A stretch of DNA of 6,547 nucleotides from Clostridiales bacterium (GTDB taxonomy: Bacteria > Bacillota_A > Clostridia > Oscillospirales > Oscillospiraceae): positions 1-6,547 of the forward strand of contig DXTB01000020.1 of assembly GCA_019410105.1 (NCBI GenBank). Direction: 5' to 3'. The notes below the pieces were generated by a model. That model did not search any database, was not told the origin of the DNA, and worked only from the letters and a program-made list of their open reading frames with translations. Positions 1 through 4,757 of the stretch are shown in pieces; the stretch's first letter is position 1, and every line of letters begins with the position of its first letter. Position numbers and translations under genes: made by a program.

Positions 1-119
1 CTTCTTGTATTGGGTTGCCTTGCTTACAAAACGGCCGTTGTCCGCGGCCGACTTTGTGTTTATGGTATCCGGTTTGCGCCGGACTGCGTTGCATTGATAC
101 TATGTAGTAACATATCGTT
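1..119 (-). other. Start of a leftward transcript leaving the window
   Basis: The strong minus-strand promoter just to the right predicts a transcript beginning near 119 and running off the left edge. What it encodes cannot be decided from this fragment. One minus-strand frame is open from about 102 to 1, has mostly G or C in third positions, and reads ...KPDTINTKSAADNGRFVSKA..., but it has no ATG, GTG or TTG start. Another frame opens with an ATG at 94 and stays open to the edge but has no ribosome binding site. Two short GC hairpins in the transcript (83-68 and 50-32) would also fit a structured 5' leader of a gene further left. Confidence 0.3.
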
Positions 120-125
120 GCCCTT

Positions 126-153
126 AGTATAGCTCAAATTTTAAACTTGTCAA
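126..153 (-). promoter_or_regulatory. Near-consensus sigma-A promoter, leftward
   Basis: On the minus strand a perfect TTGACA -35 box (153-148) is followed after 16 bases by TATACT (131-126), five of six matches to the -10 consensus. The predicted start of transcription is near 119. It points away from the dehydrogenase gene, so the two are divergently transcribed. This is the best-matching pair of boxes in the window. Confidence 0.6.
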
Positions 154-283
154 TATAGCTTTTATAAATTGGTGCATAATTTACGTTTTTTCACTGTCCA
201 AATTATTGATTCTGCACACAAGCGTAATAGGAACCGTTTTTGTATCATAATATATGCAGTATCATACCGCTTATTTCCTTCCT

Positions 284-295
284 TTTCCATGGAAA
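284..295. promoter_or_regulatory. Perfect 12-bp palindrome, candidate operator
   Basis: TTTCCATGGAAA is a perfect palindrome about 38 bp upstream of the -35 box of the dehydrogenase promoter. That is a usual position for an activator or repressor of a regulated catabolic gene. No regulator gene is visible in the window, so the binding protein is unknown, and a chance palindrome in AT-rich DNA is possible. Confidence 0.3.
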
Positions 296-333
296 TATGT
301 ATAAAACTCATTTTATTTTTGCATCCAATTTAG

Positions 334-362
334 TTGCATTTTTAAATGCTTTGTGTTATGAT
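334..362 (+). promoter_or_regulatory. Promoter of the dehydrogenase gene
   Basis: TTGCAT (334-339) and TATGAT (357-362) are separated by 17 bases, and TG one base before the -10 (354-355) makes it an extended -10 promoter. Transcription should start near 369, giving a leader of about 84 nt. The inverted repeat GCATTT-TT-AAATGC (336-349) overlaps the -35 box and spacer, so a protein bound there would occlude RNA polymerase. Confidence 0.5.
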
Positions 363-435
363 CTCTCTTGTAAATACATGCTGCTTTGTTTTTTATCTTG
401 TTATGTAGTGACATTCCAATATTACGATATTCATT

Positions 436-449
436 AAAGGAGGGCCTTT
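436..449 (+). promoter_or_regulatory. Strong ribosome binding site of the dehydrogenase gene
   Basis: AAAGGAGGG (436-444) is a near-perfect Shine-Dalgarno site, with GGAGG ending nine bases before the ATG at 453, and it fixes the start. AAAGG (436-440) can also pair with CCTTT (445-449) across an AGGG loop, a small 5-bp hairpin that includes part of the site. It is probably too weak alone to block ribosomes. Confidence 0.7.
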
Positions 450-452
450 TTT

Positions 453-1484
453 ATGAAAACGCTGGTCGTCGAGAGAGATGGCAGGATTACCGTTCACGAG
501 GTCAACAAGCCCCGGTACAACGAGTATCAGGCGCTGGTTAAGACCATTGCCTGCGGCATGTGCGGTACCGACATCAAGCTCATCCACCGCACCTTTAAGG
601 GCTTCCCCGAATCGGTCTACCCCATTATGCTGGGCCATGAGGGCGTGGGCGAAGTCGTGGAGGTGGGCTCCAAGGTCAAAGGCCTTAAAGTGGGCGACAA
701 GGTGCTGCTGCCCTTTGTGGATCCTGACCCGGAAAACCTGCCTGGGCTGGGCTCCGGCTGGGGCGCGTTGAGTGAGTACGCTGTGGTGTGCGATCCCAAA
801 GCCCCCTGGCCCGGCGGCGCTCCCGACTGCGCCTTTGCTCAGACGGTGCTGGACGACGATCTGGACCCCGTGGACGCCACTATGATCGTCACCTTCCGTG
901 AGGTGCTCTCCAACATCCGCTATTTCGGTATCCAGCCCCAGGACTCCGTGGTAGTGTTTGGCTGCGGCCCTGTGGGTCTTACATACCTGAAGTTTATGAG
1001 CCTGCTGGGTGTAAAGGATCTGGTGGCCTGCGACATCCTGCCCGAAAAACTGGAGCAGGCCAGGAATTACGGCGCTACTCACCTCATTAACAGCAAGGAG
1101 TGCGATGTGCGCGCCGAGGTGCGCAAGCTCTTCCCCGGCGGTGTGGACTACGTGCTGGACGCGGCCGGTTCCCCCGCCATTGTAAACCAGGGCATGGGGC
1201 TTATCAAGGACCGTGGCTCAGTGCTGTGCTACGGCGTGCCCGAAAAGGAGGAGGTCACCATCGACTTCAGCCCTGCCGACTACAACTGGCGCGTCATTTA
1301 CCAGCAGATGCCCCGCAAGCGCGAGGAAGGCGAGGCCCACGCCCAGGTGGTAGAGTGGATGCGCTCCGGTGAGCTGAACATTAAGGACTTTATTTCCGAC
1401 TACTTCACCTTTGACCAGGCCGTGGAGGCCTACCAGAAGCTGCTGGACCGCAAGATTCTGAAAAAGGGCATTATTACCTTCTAA
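453..1484 (+). CDS. Zinc-type medium-chain alcohol/polyol dehydrogenase
   Basis: A 343-residue NAD-linked medium-chain dehydrogenase/reductase, predicted to be a cytosolic enzyme that oxidises an alcohol or polyol (or runs in reverse). The N-terminal GroES-like domain carries the catalytic zinc residues C37 (in GMCGTD, 35-40) and H62-E63 (in GHEGVGEVVEVG, 61-72). The Rossmann domain starts near 165 with GCGPVG (170-175), and D194 at the end of the second strand suggests NAD rather than NADP. The four-cysteine lobe that usually binds a structural zinc after about residue 90 is absent; a short Pro/Gly-rich segment (90-105) takes its place. By hand alignment the usual third zinc ligand position (Glu155 of sorbitol dehydrogenase) falls on V146/T147, with E150 nearby. 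The substrate cannot be read from the sequence. It stands alone with its own promoter and terminator, so it looks like a singly regulated gene. Family assignment is firm; specificity is open. Confidence 0.9.
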   Translation: MKTLVVERDGRITVHEVNKPRYNEYQALVKTIACGMCGTDIKLIHRTFKGFPESVYPIMLGHEGVGEVVEVGSKVKGLKVGDKVLLPFVDPDPENLPGLGSGWGALSEYAVVCDPKAPWPGGAPDCAFAQTVLDDDLDPVDATMIVTFREVLSNIRYFGIQPQDSVVVFGCGPVGLTYLKFMSLLGVKDLVACDILPEKLEQARNYGATHLINSKECDVRAEVRKLFPGGVDYVLDAAGSPAIVNQGMGLIKDRGSVLCYGVPEKEEVTIDFSPADYNWRVIYQQMPRKREEGEAHAQVVEWMRSGELNIKDFISDYFTFDQAVEAYQKLLDRKILKKGIITF

Positions 1485-1499
1485 AAAGTACAATGAGAG

Positions 1500-1528
1500 G
1501 CCCCCGGCGCGTTGCGCCGGGGGCTTTT
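1500..1528 (+). terminator. Intrinsic terminator after the dehydrogenase gene
   Basis: An 11-bp nearly all-GC stem (1500-1510 with 1514-1524) closed by a three-base loop is followed by TTTT at 1525-1528. It starts 15 bases after the dehydrogenase stop. The converging transporter gene ends at 1547, so the hairpin probably also stops leftward transcripts. In that direction the T-run (complement of 1486-1490) lies about ten bases beyond the stem, so termination may be weaker. Confidence 0.85.
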
Positions 1529-1546
1529 ATAATGGCTTCGCTTCCG

Positions 1547-2944
1547 TCAGGTCCGTCCGCCGCCGCGTCCACCGTGTCGGGGGAGATCCCCACCGCCGAA
1601 GCCGAAGTCGGCCCGCTTGCGGCGGAGGAACCAGACCGACAGCAGGCAGGAGAGCAGCTCCGCCAGCGGCACGGCCAGCCACACGCCGTCCACCTCCAGC
1701 AGGCGGGGCAGCAGAAGCAGCCCCAGCAGCAGGAAGCCGAAGGTGCGGGCAAACGAGATAATGGCGGAGGTGCGCCCATCGGACAGGGCGGTAAAGAGGG
1801 CGGAGGAGAAGATATTTACCCCGGCGAAGAGGAAAGCGGGGGCGAACCGTCGAAAGCCGTCCAGGGCGATGGCGTACACCTGGGAGCCGGGCGTGGAAAA
1901 GATCCCCACCACCACCCCGGACAGGGCCAGGGCCACCGCCAGAATAGCCACGGACGAAACCAGGATAAACCGCAGGCAGTAGCCGAAAATACGCCGCATC
2001 CGGTCATACCGCCCCGCCCCCCGGTTGAAGCTGAATACCGGGGCCACCCCCATGGAGAAGCCCATATACAGGGACACCAGAAGGAACTGGGCATAGAGCA
2101 CGATGGTGATGGCGGACACGCCCGCCTCCCCCAGGTAGGCCATCATAATAGCGTTAAAGAGAAAGGTAGTCACCGCCATGGACAGGTTCGTCACCATCTC
2201 GGACGCGCCGTTGAAGCAGGCCCGGCCCAGCATGCGCAGATCCCCGTGGGGGCGGCCAAAGCGGAGCCCCTGCCGGCGGAGCAGGAAAAAGAGCACCCCC
2301 GCCACGGCGGGAATCGAGTAGCCCGTAACAGTGCCCAGGGCAGCGCCCAGTATGCCCATCTGCATAGGCCCCATATAGAGATAGTCCAGCACGGCGTTGG
2401 TGACGCCCGCCGCAGTCGCCAGCCCCAGGCCCAGGCCGGGCCGCCCGGCAGTGACAAAGAAGCTCTCAAAGAGGAGCTGGAGCATGGCCATGGGTGCAAA
2501 GCAGAGCTGCACCCGCAGATAGGTGACCGTATCGTCCAGCAGCAGATCGCTGGCCCCCAGCAGCCGGGCCAGCGGCCCGGCGAACAGGGCCCCCGCCAGG
2601 CAGACCGCCAGGCCGATGCACACCGCCACCAGGGCCAGAAAGCCGAAGTCCCTCCGGGCCTCCTCCAGATATCCGGCCCCCATCTTGTGGGCCACCACGG
2701 CGGAACCGCCGGTGCCCAGCATGATCCCCATGGCCAGGGTAAAGCTGATGGCAGGATAGGCCACATTGGCGGCGGCCAGGGCGTTCTCTCCCACCAGGCG
2801 GGCAATCAGCACCCCGTCCACGATGGTGTAGAGGCTGACCACCAGCATCATAATAATGGTGGGCAGGGCAAAGCGCAGCAGCCCCGGCAGGTGGAAGTCG
2901 CGGTCCAAGCGGTTGGTCATGGATAAATGTCCTCTCTTTCTCAT
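1547..2944 (-). CDS. MATE family multidrug/sodium antiporter, MepA-like
   Basis: A 465-residue polytopic membrane protein of the MATE (multi antimicrobial extrusion) family, which exports cationic drugs or metabolites in exchange for sodium ions or protons. About twelve hydrophobic helices can be traced in two repeated halves. The first helix region (FALPTIIMML... to VDG...ARLVG, about 25-52) is the typical MATE entry signature, with D43. The second half contains GASEMVTNLSMAV, the family counterpart of its start, and FSMGVAPVFSFNRGAGRYDR and DGVWLAVPLAEL, which resemble MepA/DinF-type members. The tail is rich in Gly and Arg (GGGDLPRHGGRGGGRT) and likely cytosolic. The ATG at 2944 has GGAG eight bases upstream; an ATG at 2920 (457 aa) has AGAGGA nine bases upstream and is almost as good. 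A TTG at 2983 would lie too close to the predicted transcript starts. No drug can be named from sequence. Confidence 0.92.
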   Translation of the reverse strand: MRKRGHLSMTNRLDRDFHLPGLLRFALPTIIMMLVVSLYTIVDGVLIARLVGENALAAANVAYPAISFTLAMGIMLGTGGSAVVAHKMGAGYLEEARRDFGFLALVAVCIGLAVCLAGALFAGPLARLLGASDLLLDDTVTYLRVQLCFAPMAMLQLLFESFFVTAGRPGLGLGLATAAGVTNAVLDYLYMGPMQMGILGAALGTVTGYSIPAVAGVLFFLLRRQGLRFGRPHGDLRMLGRACFNGASEMVTNLSMAVTTFLFNAIMMAYLGEAGVSAITIVLYAQFLLVSLYMGFSMGVAPVFSFNRGAGRYDRMRRIFGYCLRFILVSSVAILAVALALSGVVVGIFSTPGSQVYAIALDGFRRFAPAFLFAGVNIFSSALFTALSDGRTSAIISFARTFGFLLLGLLLLPRLLEVDGVWLAVPLAELLSCLLSVWFLRRKRADFGFGGGDLPRHGGRGGGRT

Positions 2945-2994
2945 GGCTGTTTCTCCGGCCTGCGACCGGTACAGATGGCGCAAAGTCTGGCTCC

Positions 2995-3047
2995 ATTATA
3001 CCATTCCGTACCGCTTTATGGTATAAGAAACCACTGTCGGCCGTCAA
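2995..3047 (-). promoter_or_regulatory. Promoter region of the MATE gene, two candidate -10 boxes
   Basis: On the minus strand TTGACG (3047-3042) lies 16 bases before TATACC (3025-3020), and a second, perfect TATAAT (3000-2995) follows downstream with only a poor -35 (TACCAT, 3023-3018) at 17 bases. Transcripts would start near 3013 or 2988, giving leaders of roughly 45-70 nt to the ATG at 2944. Which box is used cannot be told by eye. Confidence 0.45.
2996..3026. promoter_or_regulatory. Perfect 9-bp inverted repeat, candidate operator
   Basis: TTATACCAT (2996-3004) and ATGGTATAA (3018-3026) are exact inverted copies separated by 13 bases. Each arm overlaps one of the two candidate -10 boxes of the MATE gene, so a dimeric regulator bound to the dyad would cover both. 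Drug transporters are often controlled by TetR, MarR or MerR-type regulators binding such sites, but no regulator gene is visible nearby. The two arms partly repeat -10-like sequence, which lowers the surprise somewhat. Confidence 0.45.
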
Positions 3048-3083
3048 GTGCGGCATGAAGCCTTGGTCATGGCCGGAGGACGG

Positions 3084-3112
3084 TTGCCGCCGGGCCTGCT
3101 TTCTGTTATAAT
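3084..3112 (+). promoter_or_regulatory. Promoter of the zinc-ribbon/kinase unit
   Basis: TTGCCG (3084-3089) and a perfect TATAAT (3107-3112) are 17 bases apart, and TG at 3104-3105 gives an extended -10. Transcription should start near 3119. This excludes the in-frame ATG at 3048 as the start of the following gene, because it lies upstream of the transcript. Confidence 0.6.
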
Positions 3113-3152
3113 GGAATTAACTCTGAGGAAAATCCGAGAAGGGGGCGTTTTC

Positions 3153-4028
3153 ATGCGGAAGGTGACCTGTGCGAGCTGCGGCCGGCCCTATGACTACGAC
3201 AGCGACGACTTCTGTCCCAAGTGCGGCAGCTACAATTCCCCGCCGGACCGCGCAGGGGCCCGCCCGGCGCAGGCTCCGCCCGCCCGCGTTTCGGCCGCTT
3301 CCAAGGACCGGCCGCGCCCGGCGGCCCAGCCCAAGACCCCACCGGTGGGCCCCCGGACGGTGTCCTACGGCGGCCCCCAGGGAGGGACGCCCTGGGAGGA
3401 GCCCCCCGCACGGAGGCAGCGCTCCCCGCTCAAGCTTCTGGTGCTCGTGCTCGTGTCGCTGTTCCTCCTCTGCATTGTCCTGCCCTTCGTGTTGGGTCTT
3501 ATGCTTAACCTGTCCGAAGCCTTTGCGGGCCGCCGCCCAGAGCCGGGGGCGGTTGCCCAGGCGGAGCCCGCCGGCGGGACTCACGCCCTTTGGGAGCCCT
3601 TTTCCATTCACGGTACCCAGCAGGTGACCGTGGAGGACCCCTGGGAGGTGGATCTGACCTACGTACCCCTGGCCCGGCGGGAGGGCTTCCGCTGCCTGGC
3701 CGTGGATCTCTGGGTGGAGGGGGGCGAGCGCCGGGACGACCTGACCTTTTTTCCCGCCGAGCTGCGGCTGGAGGACGGCACCGCCCTTCTGGCGGAGGAC
3801 GACGCCTCCCTGGCCCGGCAGCTCAAGGACGCGGGGGTATATCTGGTCACCCTCTCCGACGCCCAGTGGGAGGACCCCCTGTACGGCCAGATGATCTTCT
3901 TTGTCCCCGAGGATGCCTCCGGCGGGGCCGTGCTGGCTTTGTACGAGGGGGAGCCGGACAGCAGCACCCCCTCTGCCGTCCATCAGATTCCCCTGGAGCT
4001 GCCCTGGGGCGCGGTCGGAACCATGTAA
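3153..4028 (+). CDS. Zinc-ribbon, single-pass membrane protein with DUF4352-like domain
   Basis: A 291-residue protein of unknown function with a clear three-part plan. Residues 6-24 are a zinc ribbon with two CxxC knuckles (C6, C9, C21, C24). Residues about 29-90 are a Pro/Ala/Arg-rich, probably disordered linker. A transmembrane helix spans about 93-118, preceded by basic residues (RRQRSPLK), which predicts a cytosolic ribbon and an exported C-terminal domain. Residues about 140-285 alternate beta-like strands and resemble the telokin-like DUF4352 fold, with an LEDGTALL segment, although I cannot confirm that by search. The start at 3153 is supported by GAAGGGGG seven bases upstream and by the promoter position. 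The next gene follows after 16 nt, so the two are probably co-transcribed. A role in sensing or binding at the cell surface is a guess. Confidence 0.8.
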   Translation: MRKVTCASCGRPYDYDSDDFCPKCGSYNSPPDRAGARPAQAPPARVSAASKDRPRPAAQPKTPPVGPRTVSYGGPQGGTPWEEPPARRQRSPLKLLVLVLVSLFLLCIVLPFVLGLMLNLSEAFAGRRPEPGAVAQAEPAGGTHALWEPFSIHGTQQVTVEDPWEVDLTYVPLARREGFRCLAVDLWVEGGERRDDLTFFPAELRLEDGTALLAEDDASLARQLKDAGVYLVTLSDAQWEDPLYGQMIFFVPEDASGGAVLALYEGEPDSSTPSAVHQIPLELPWGAVGTM

Positions 4029-4029
4029 A

Positions 4030-4047
4030 AAGGAGCAAATCAGATTG
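4030..4047 (+). promoter_or_regulatory. Ribosome binding site fixing a TTG start
   Basis: AAGGAG (4030-4035) lies nine bases before TTG at 4045-4047. The next in-frame ATG (4069) falls inside the ATP-binding loop and would destroy it, so the TTG is almost certainly the start. The site begins just after the stop codon of the preceding gene, consistent with joint translation from one transcript. Confidence 0.75.
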
Positions 4048-4569
4048 AATAACATCACTCTCATCGGCATGCCCGGCTCGGGCAAGAGCACCGTGGGCGT
4101 CCTGCTGGCCAAGGCCCTGGGCTTTCAGTTTGTGGACGTGGACCTCCTCATTCAGCAGCGGGAGGGGGCCCTCCTACAGGAGCTGCTGGACAACCGGGGC
4201 GTGGAGCCCTTTTTGGACGCGGAGGAGGCGGCCATCTGCTCCCTGGCCTGCACGGGCGCCGTCATTGCCCCCGGAGGCAGCGCCGTCTGCCGGGCGGGGG
4301 CCATCGGCCACCTGAGGGCCCTGGGCCGGGTGGTCTACCTCCACGTCCCCCTCCCGGAGCTGGAGCGGCGGATACACAACATCACCACCCGGGGCATCGC
4401 CATGGCCCCGGGCCAGACCCTGGCCGACGTCTATGCCGCCCGGGAGCCCCTCTACCGGCGGTACGCCGATCTCACCGTGGACGTGGGGGAGGGGAGAGGG
4501 CTGGAGGAGACGGTGGCCGCCGTGCTCCAGGGCCTGCTGGGGCTCAACACCGCCCAGGCCCAGGGCTGA
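4045..4569 (+). CDS. Shikimate kinase-like P-loop kinase
   Basis: A 174-residue NMP-kinase-fold protein of the usual shikimate kinase length. The Walker A loop is GMPGSGKST (8-16), followed by the DxD motif D31/D33 that in shikimate kinase binds magnesium and substrate. E60 matches the conserved Glu (E61 of the Mycobacterium enzyme), R116 in the lid matches R117, and R133 in AREPLYRRYAD matches R136. Two canonical substrate contacts differ: the Arg of the GxxxFR motif (R58) is L57 here (VEPFL), and the GGG loop (79-81) reads GGS (77-79). The NITTRGIAMAPGQTL lid segment (112-126) is also unlike the standard RPLL lid. It is not next to other aromatic pathway genes but behind a membrane zinc-ribbon gene. 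It may phosphorylate shikimate weakly or act on another small alcohol, so I give no aroK symbol. Confidence 0.8.
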   Translation: MNNITLIGMPGSGKSTVGVLLAKALGFQFVDVDLLIQQREGALLQELLDNRGVEPFLDAEEAAICSLACTGAVIAPGGSAVCRAGAIGHLRALGRVVYLHVPLPELERRIHNITTRGIAMAPGQTLADVYAAREPLYRRYADLTVDVGEGRGLEETVAAVLQGLLGLNTAQAQG

Positions 4570-4580
4570 GCCGCGCCCAC

Positions 4581-4608
4581 TTGTATTTTTCCAAATTTGT
4601 GGTATACT
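4581..4608 (+). promoter_or_regulatory. Promoter of the DEAD-box helicase gene
   Basis: TTGTAT (4581-4586) and TATACT (4603-4608) are 16 bases apart, in an AT-rich island between two GC-rich genes. TG at 4600-4601, one base before the -10, makes it an extended -10 site. Transcription should begin near 4615, leaving a leader of about 139 nt. There is no convincing terminator between the kinase stop (4569) and this promoter, so readthrough from upstream is also possible. Confidence 0.55.
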
Positions 4609-4614
4609 TTAGGA

Positions 4615-4753
4615 GTACGAATATCGCGTGCGAAATGCCCGCTGGTTTTCCGGCGGGCTTTGCCGCGTTTTCCCCCACCTCTGCGCGGTGGGGTATGACC
4701 CGCAACCGCCCCCCGGCGCAGGAGGGGCCAAAACGCTGTAAAGGACGAACAAC
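4615..4753 (+). promoter_or_regulatory. Structured 5' leader of the helicase gene
   Basis: The leader contains a 9-bp hairpin with a UUUU loop (4637-4645 with 4650-4658), a 7-bp hairpin (4673-4679 with 4687-4693), and a possible third GCCCC/GGGGC stem (4708-4712 with 4724-4728). The GGGG of the second stem (4690-4693) could instead pair with the C-run at 4709-4714, so alternative folds are possible. An AGGAGGGG at 4720-4727 looks like a strong ribosome binding site but is 26 bases from the helicase ATG. The working site is AAAGGA (4740-4745), eight bases before it. Long structured leaders are known for cold-responsive and self-regulated RNA helicase genes elsewhere; that this one acts so is inference. 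Confidence 0.4.
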
Positions 4754-4757
4754 ATGA
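4635..4757 (+). CDS. Possible 40-codon upstream open reading frame
   Basis: An ATG at 4635 opens a 40-codon frame through the whole helicase leader and stops at TGA 4755-4757, which overlaps the helicase start as ATGA (4754-4757). An internal ATG at 4695 could start a 20-codon version. The product begins [13 protein letters not shown] and ends basic (PKRCKGRTT), with a Pro-Pro pair. Neither ATG has a well-placed ribosome binding site: AGGAG (4611-4615) is 19 bases from the first, and GGTGGGG almost abuts the second. In GC-rich DNA such a frame may be chance, so the translational-coupling overlap is the main argument for it. Confidence 0.25.
   Translation: MPAGFPAGFAAFSPTSARWGMTRNRPPAQEGPKRCKGRTT

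Larger units (their letters stand above)
1..452. other. AT-rich intergenic control region
   Basis: This stretch is much richer in A+T than the genes around it, especially from about 100 to 450, and I see no convincing complete gene in it. It holds a minus-strand promoter facing the left edge (126-153), an 8-bp direct repeat GTATCATA (242-249 and 259-266), a perfect 12-bp palindrome (284-295), an inverted repeat GCATTT/AAATGC (336-349) and the promoter of the dehydrogenase gene (334-362). Near the left edge are two GC-rich inverted repeats (CGGCCG at 32-37 and 45-50; TCCGG/CCGGA at 68-83) that would fold as hairpins in a leftward transcript. The length and density of dyads suggest a regulated divergent promoter region. 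Confidence 0.7.

Noticed and set aside
378..437. A 19-codon leader frame (ATG 378) before the dehydrogenase
   Set aside because: It has no ribosome binding site, lies in AT-rich DNA where short frames are common, and its Cys/Phe/Tyr-rich content does not suggest a known attenuation peptide.
393..1082. A 229-codon minus-strand open frame across the dehydrogenase
   Set aside because: It overlaps a well-supported dehydrogenase and its ribosome binding site, has no recognisable domain, and its codon pattern is that of an antisense shadow.
1493..2926. A 477-codon plus-strand open frame opposite the MATE gene
   Set aside because: It is an antisense shadow of a GC-rich gene: His/Gln/Gly-rich without domain structure, whereas the minus strand gives a complete MATE transporter with promoter and ribosome binding site.
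3048..3152. N-terminal extension of the zinc-ribbon protein from ATG 3048
   Set aside because: The extended -10 promoter (3084-3112) lies inside it, and a better start with a binding site at 3153 places the zinc ribbon at the N terminus.
4637..4666. Intrinsic terminator for the kinase gene
   Set aside because: The hairpin is followed by only UUU and then GCCGCG, and it lies downstream of the helicase promoter, so it fits better as part of the helicase leader. A regulated attenuator role is not excluded.
4736..4741. CTG-TAA minimal frame eight bases after AGGAGGGG in the helicase leader
   Set aside because: CTG starts are rare and a start-stop pair cannot be distinguished from chance by sequence alone.
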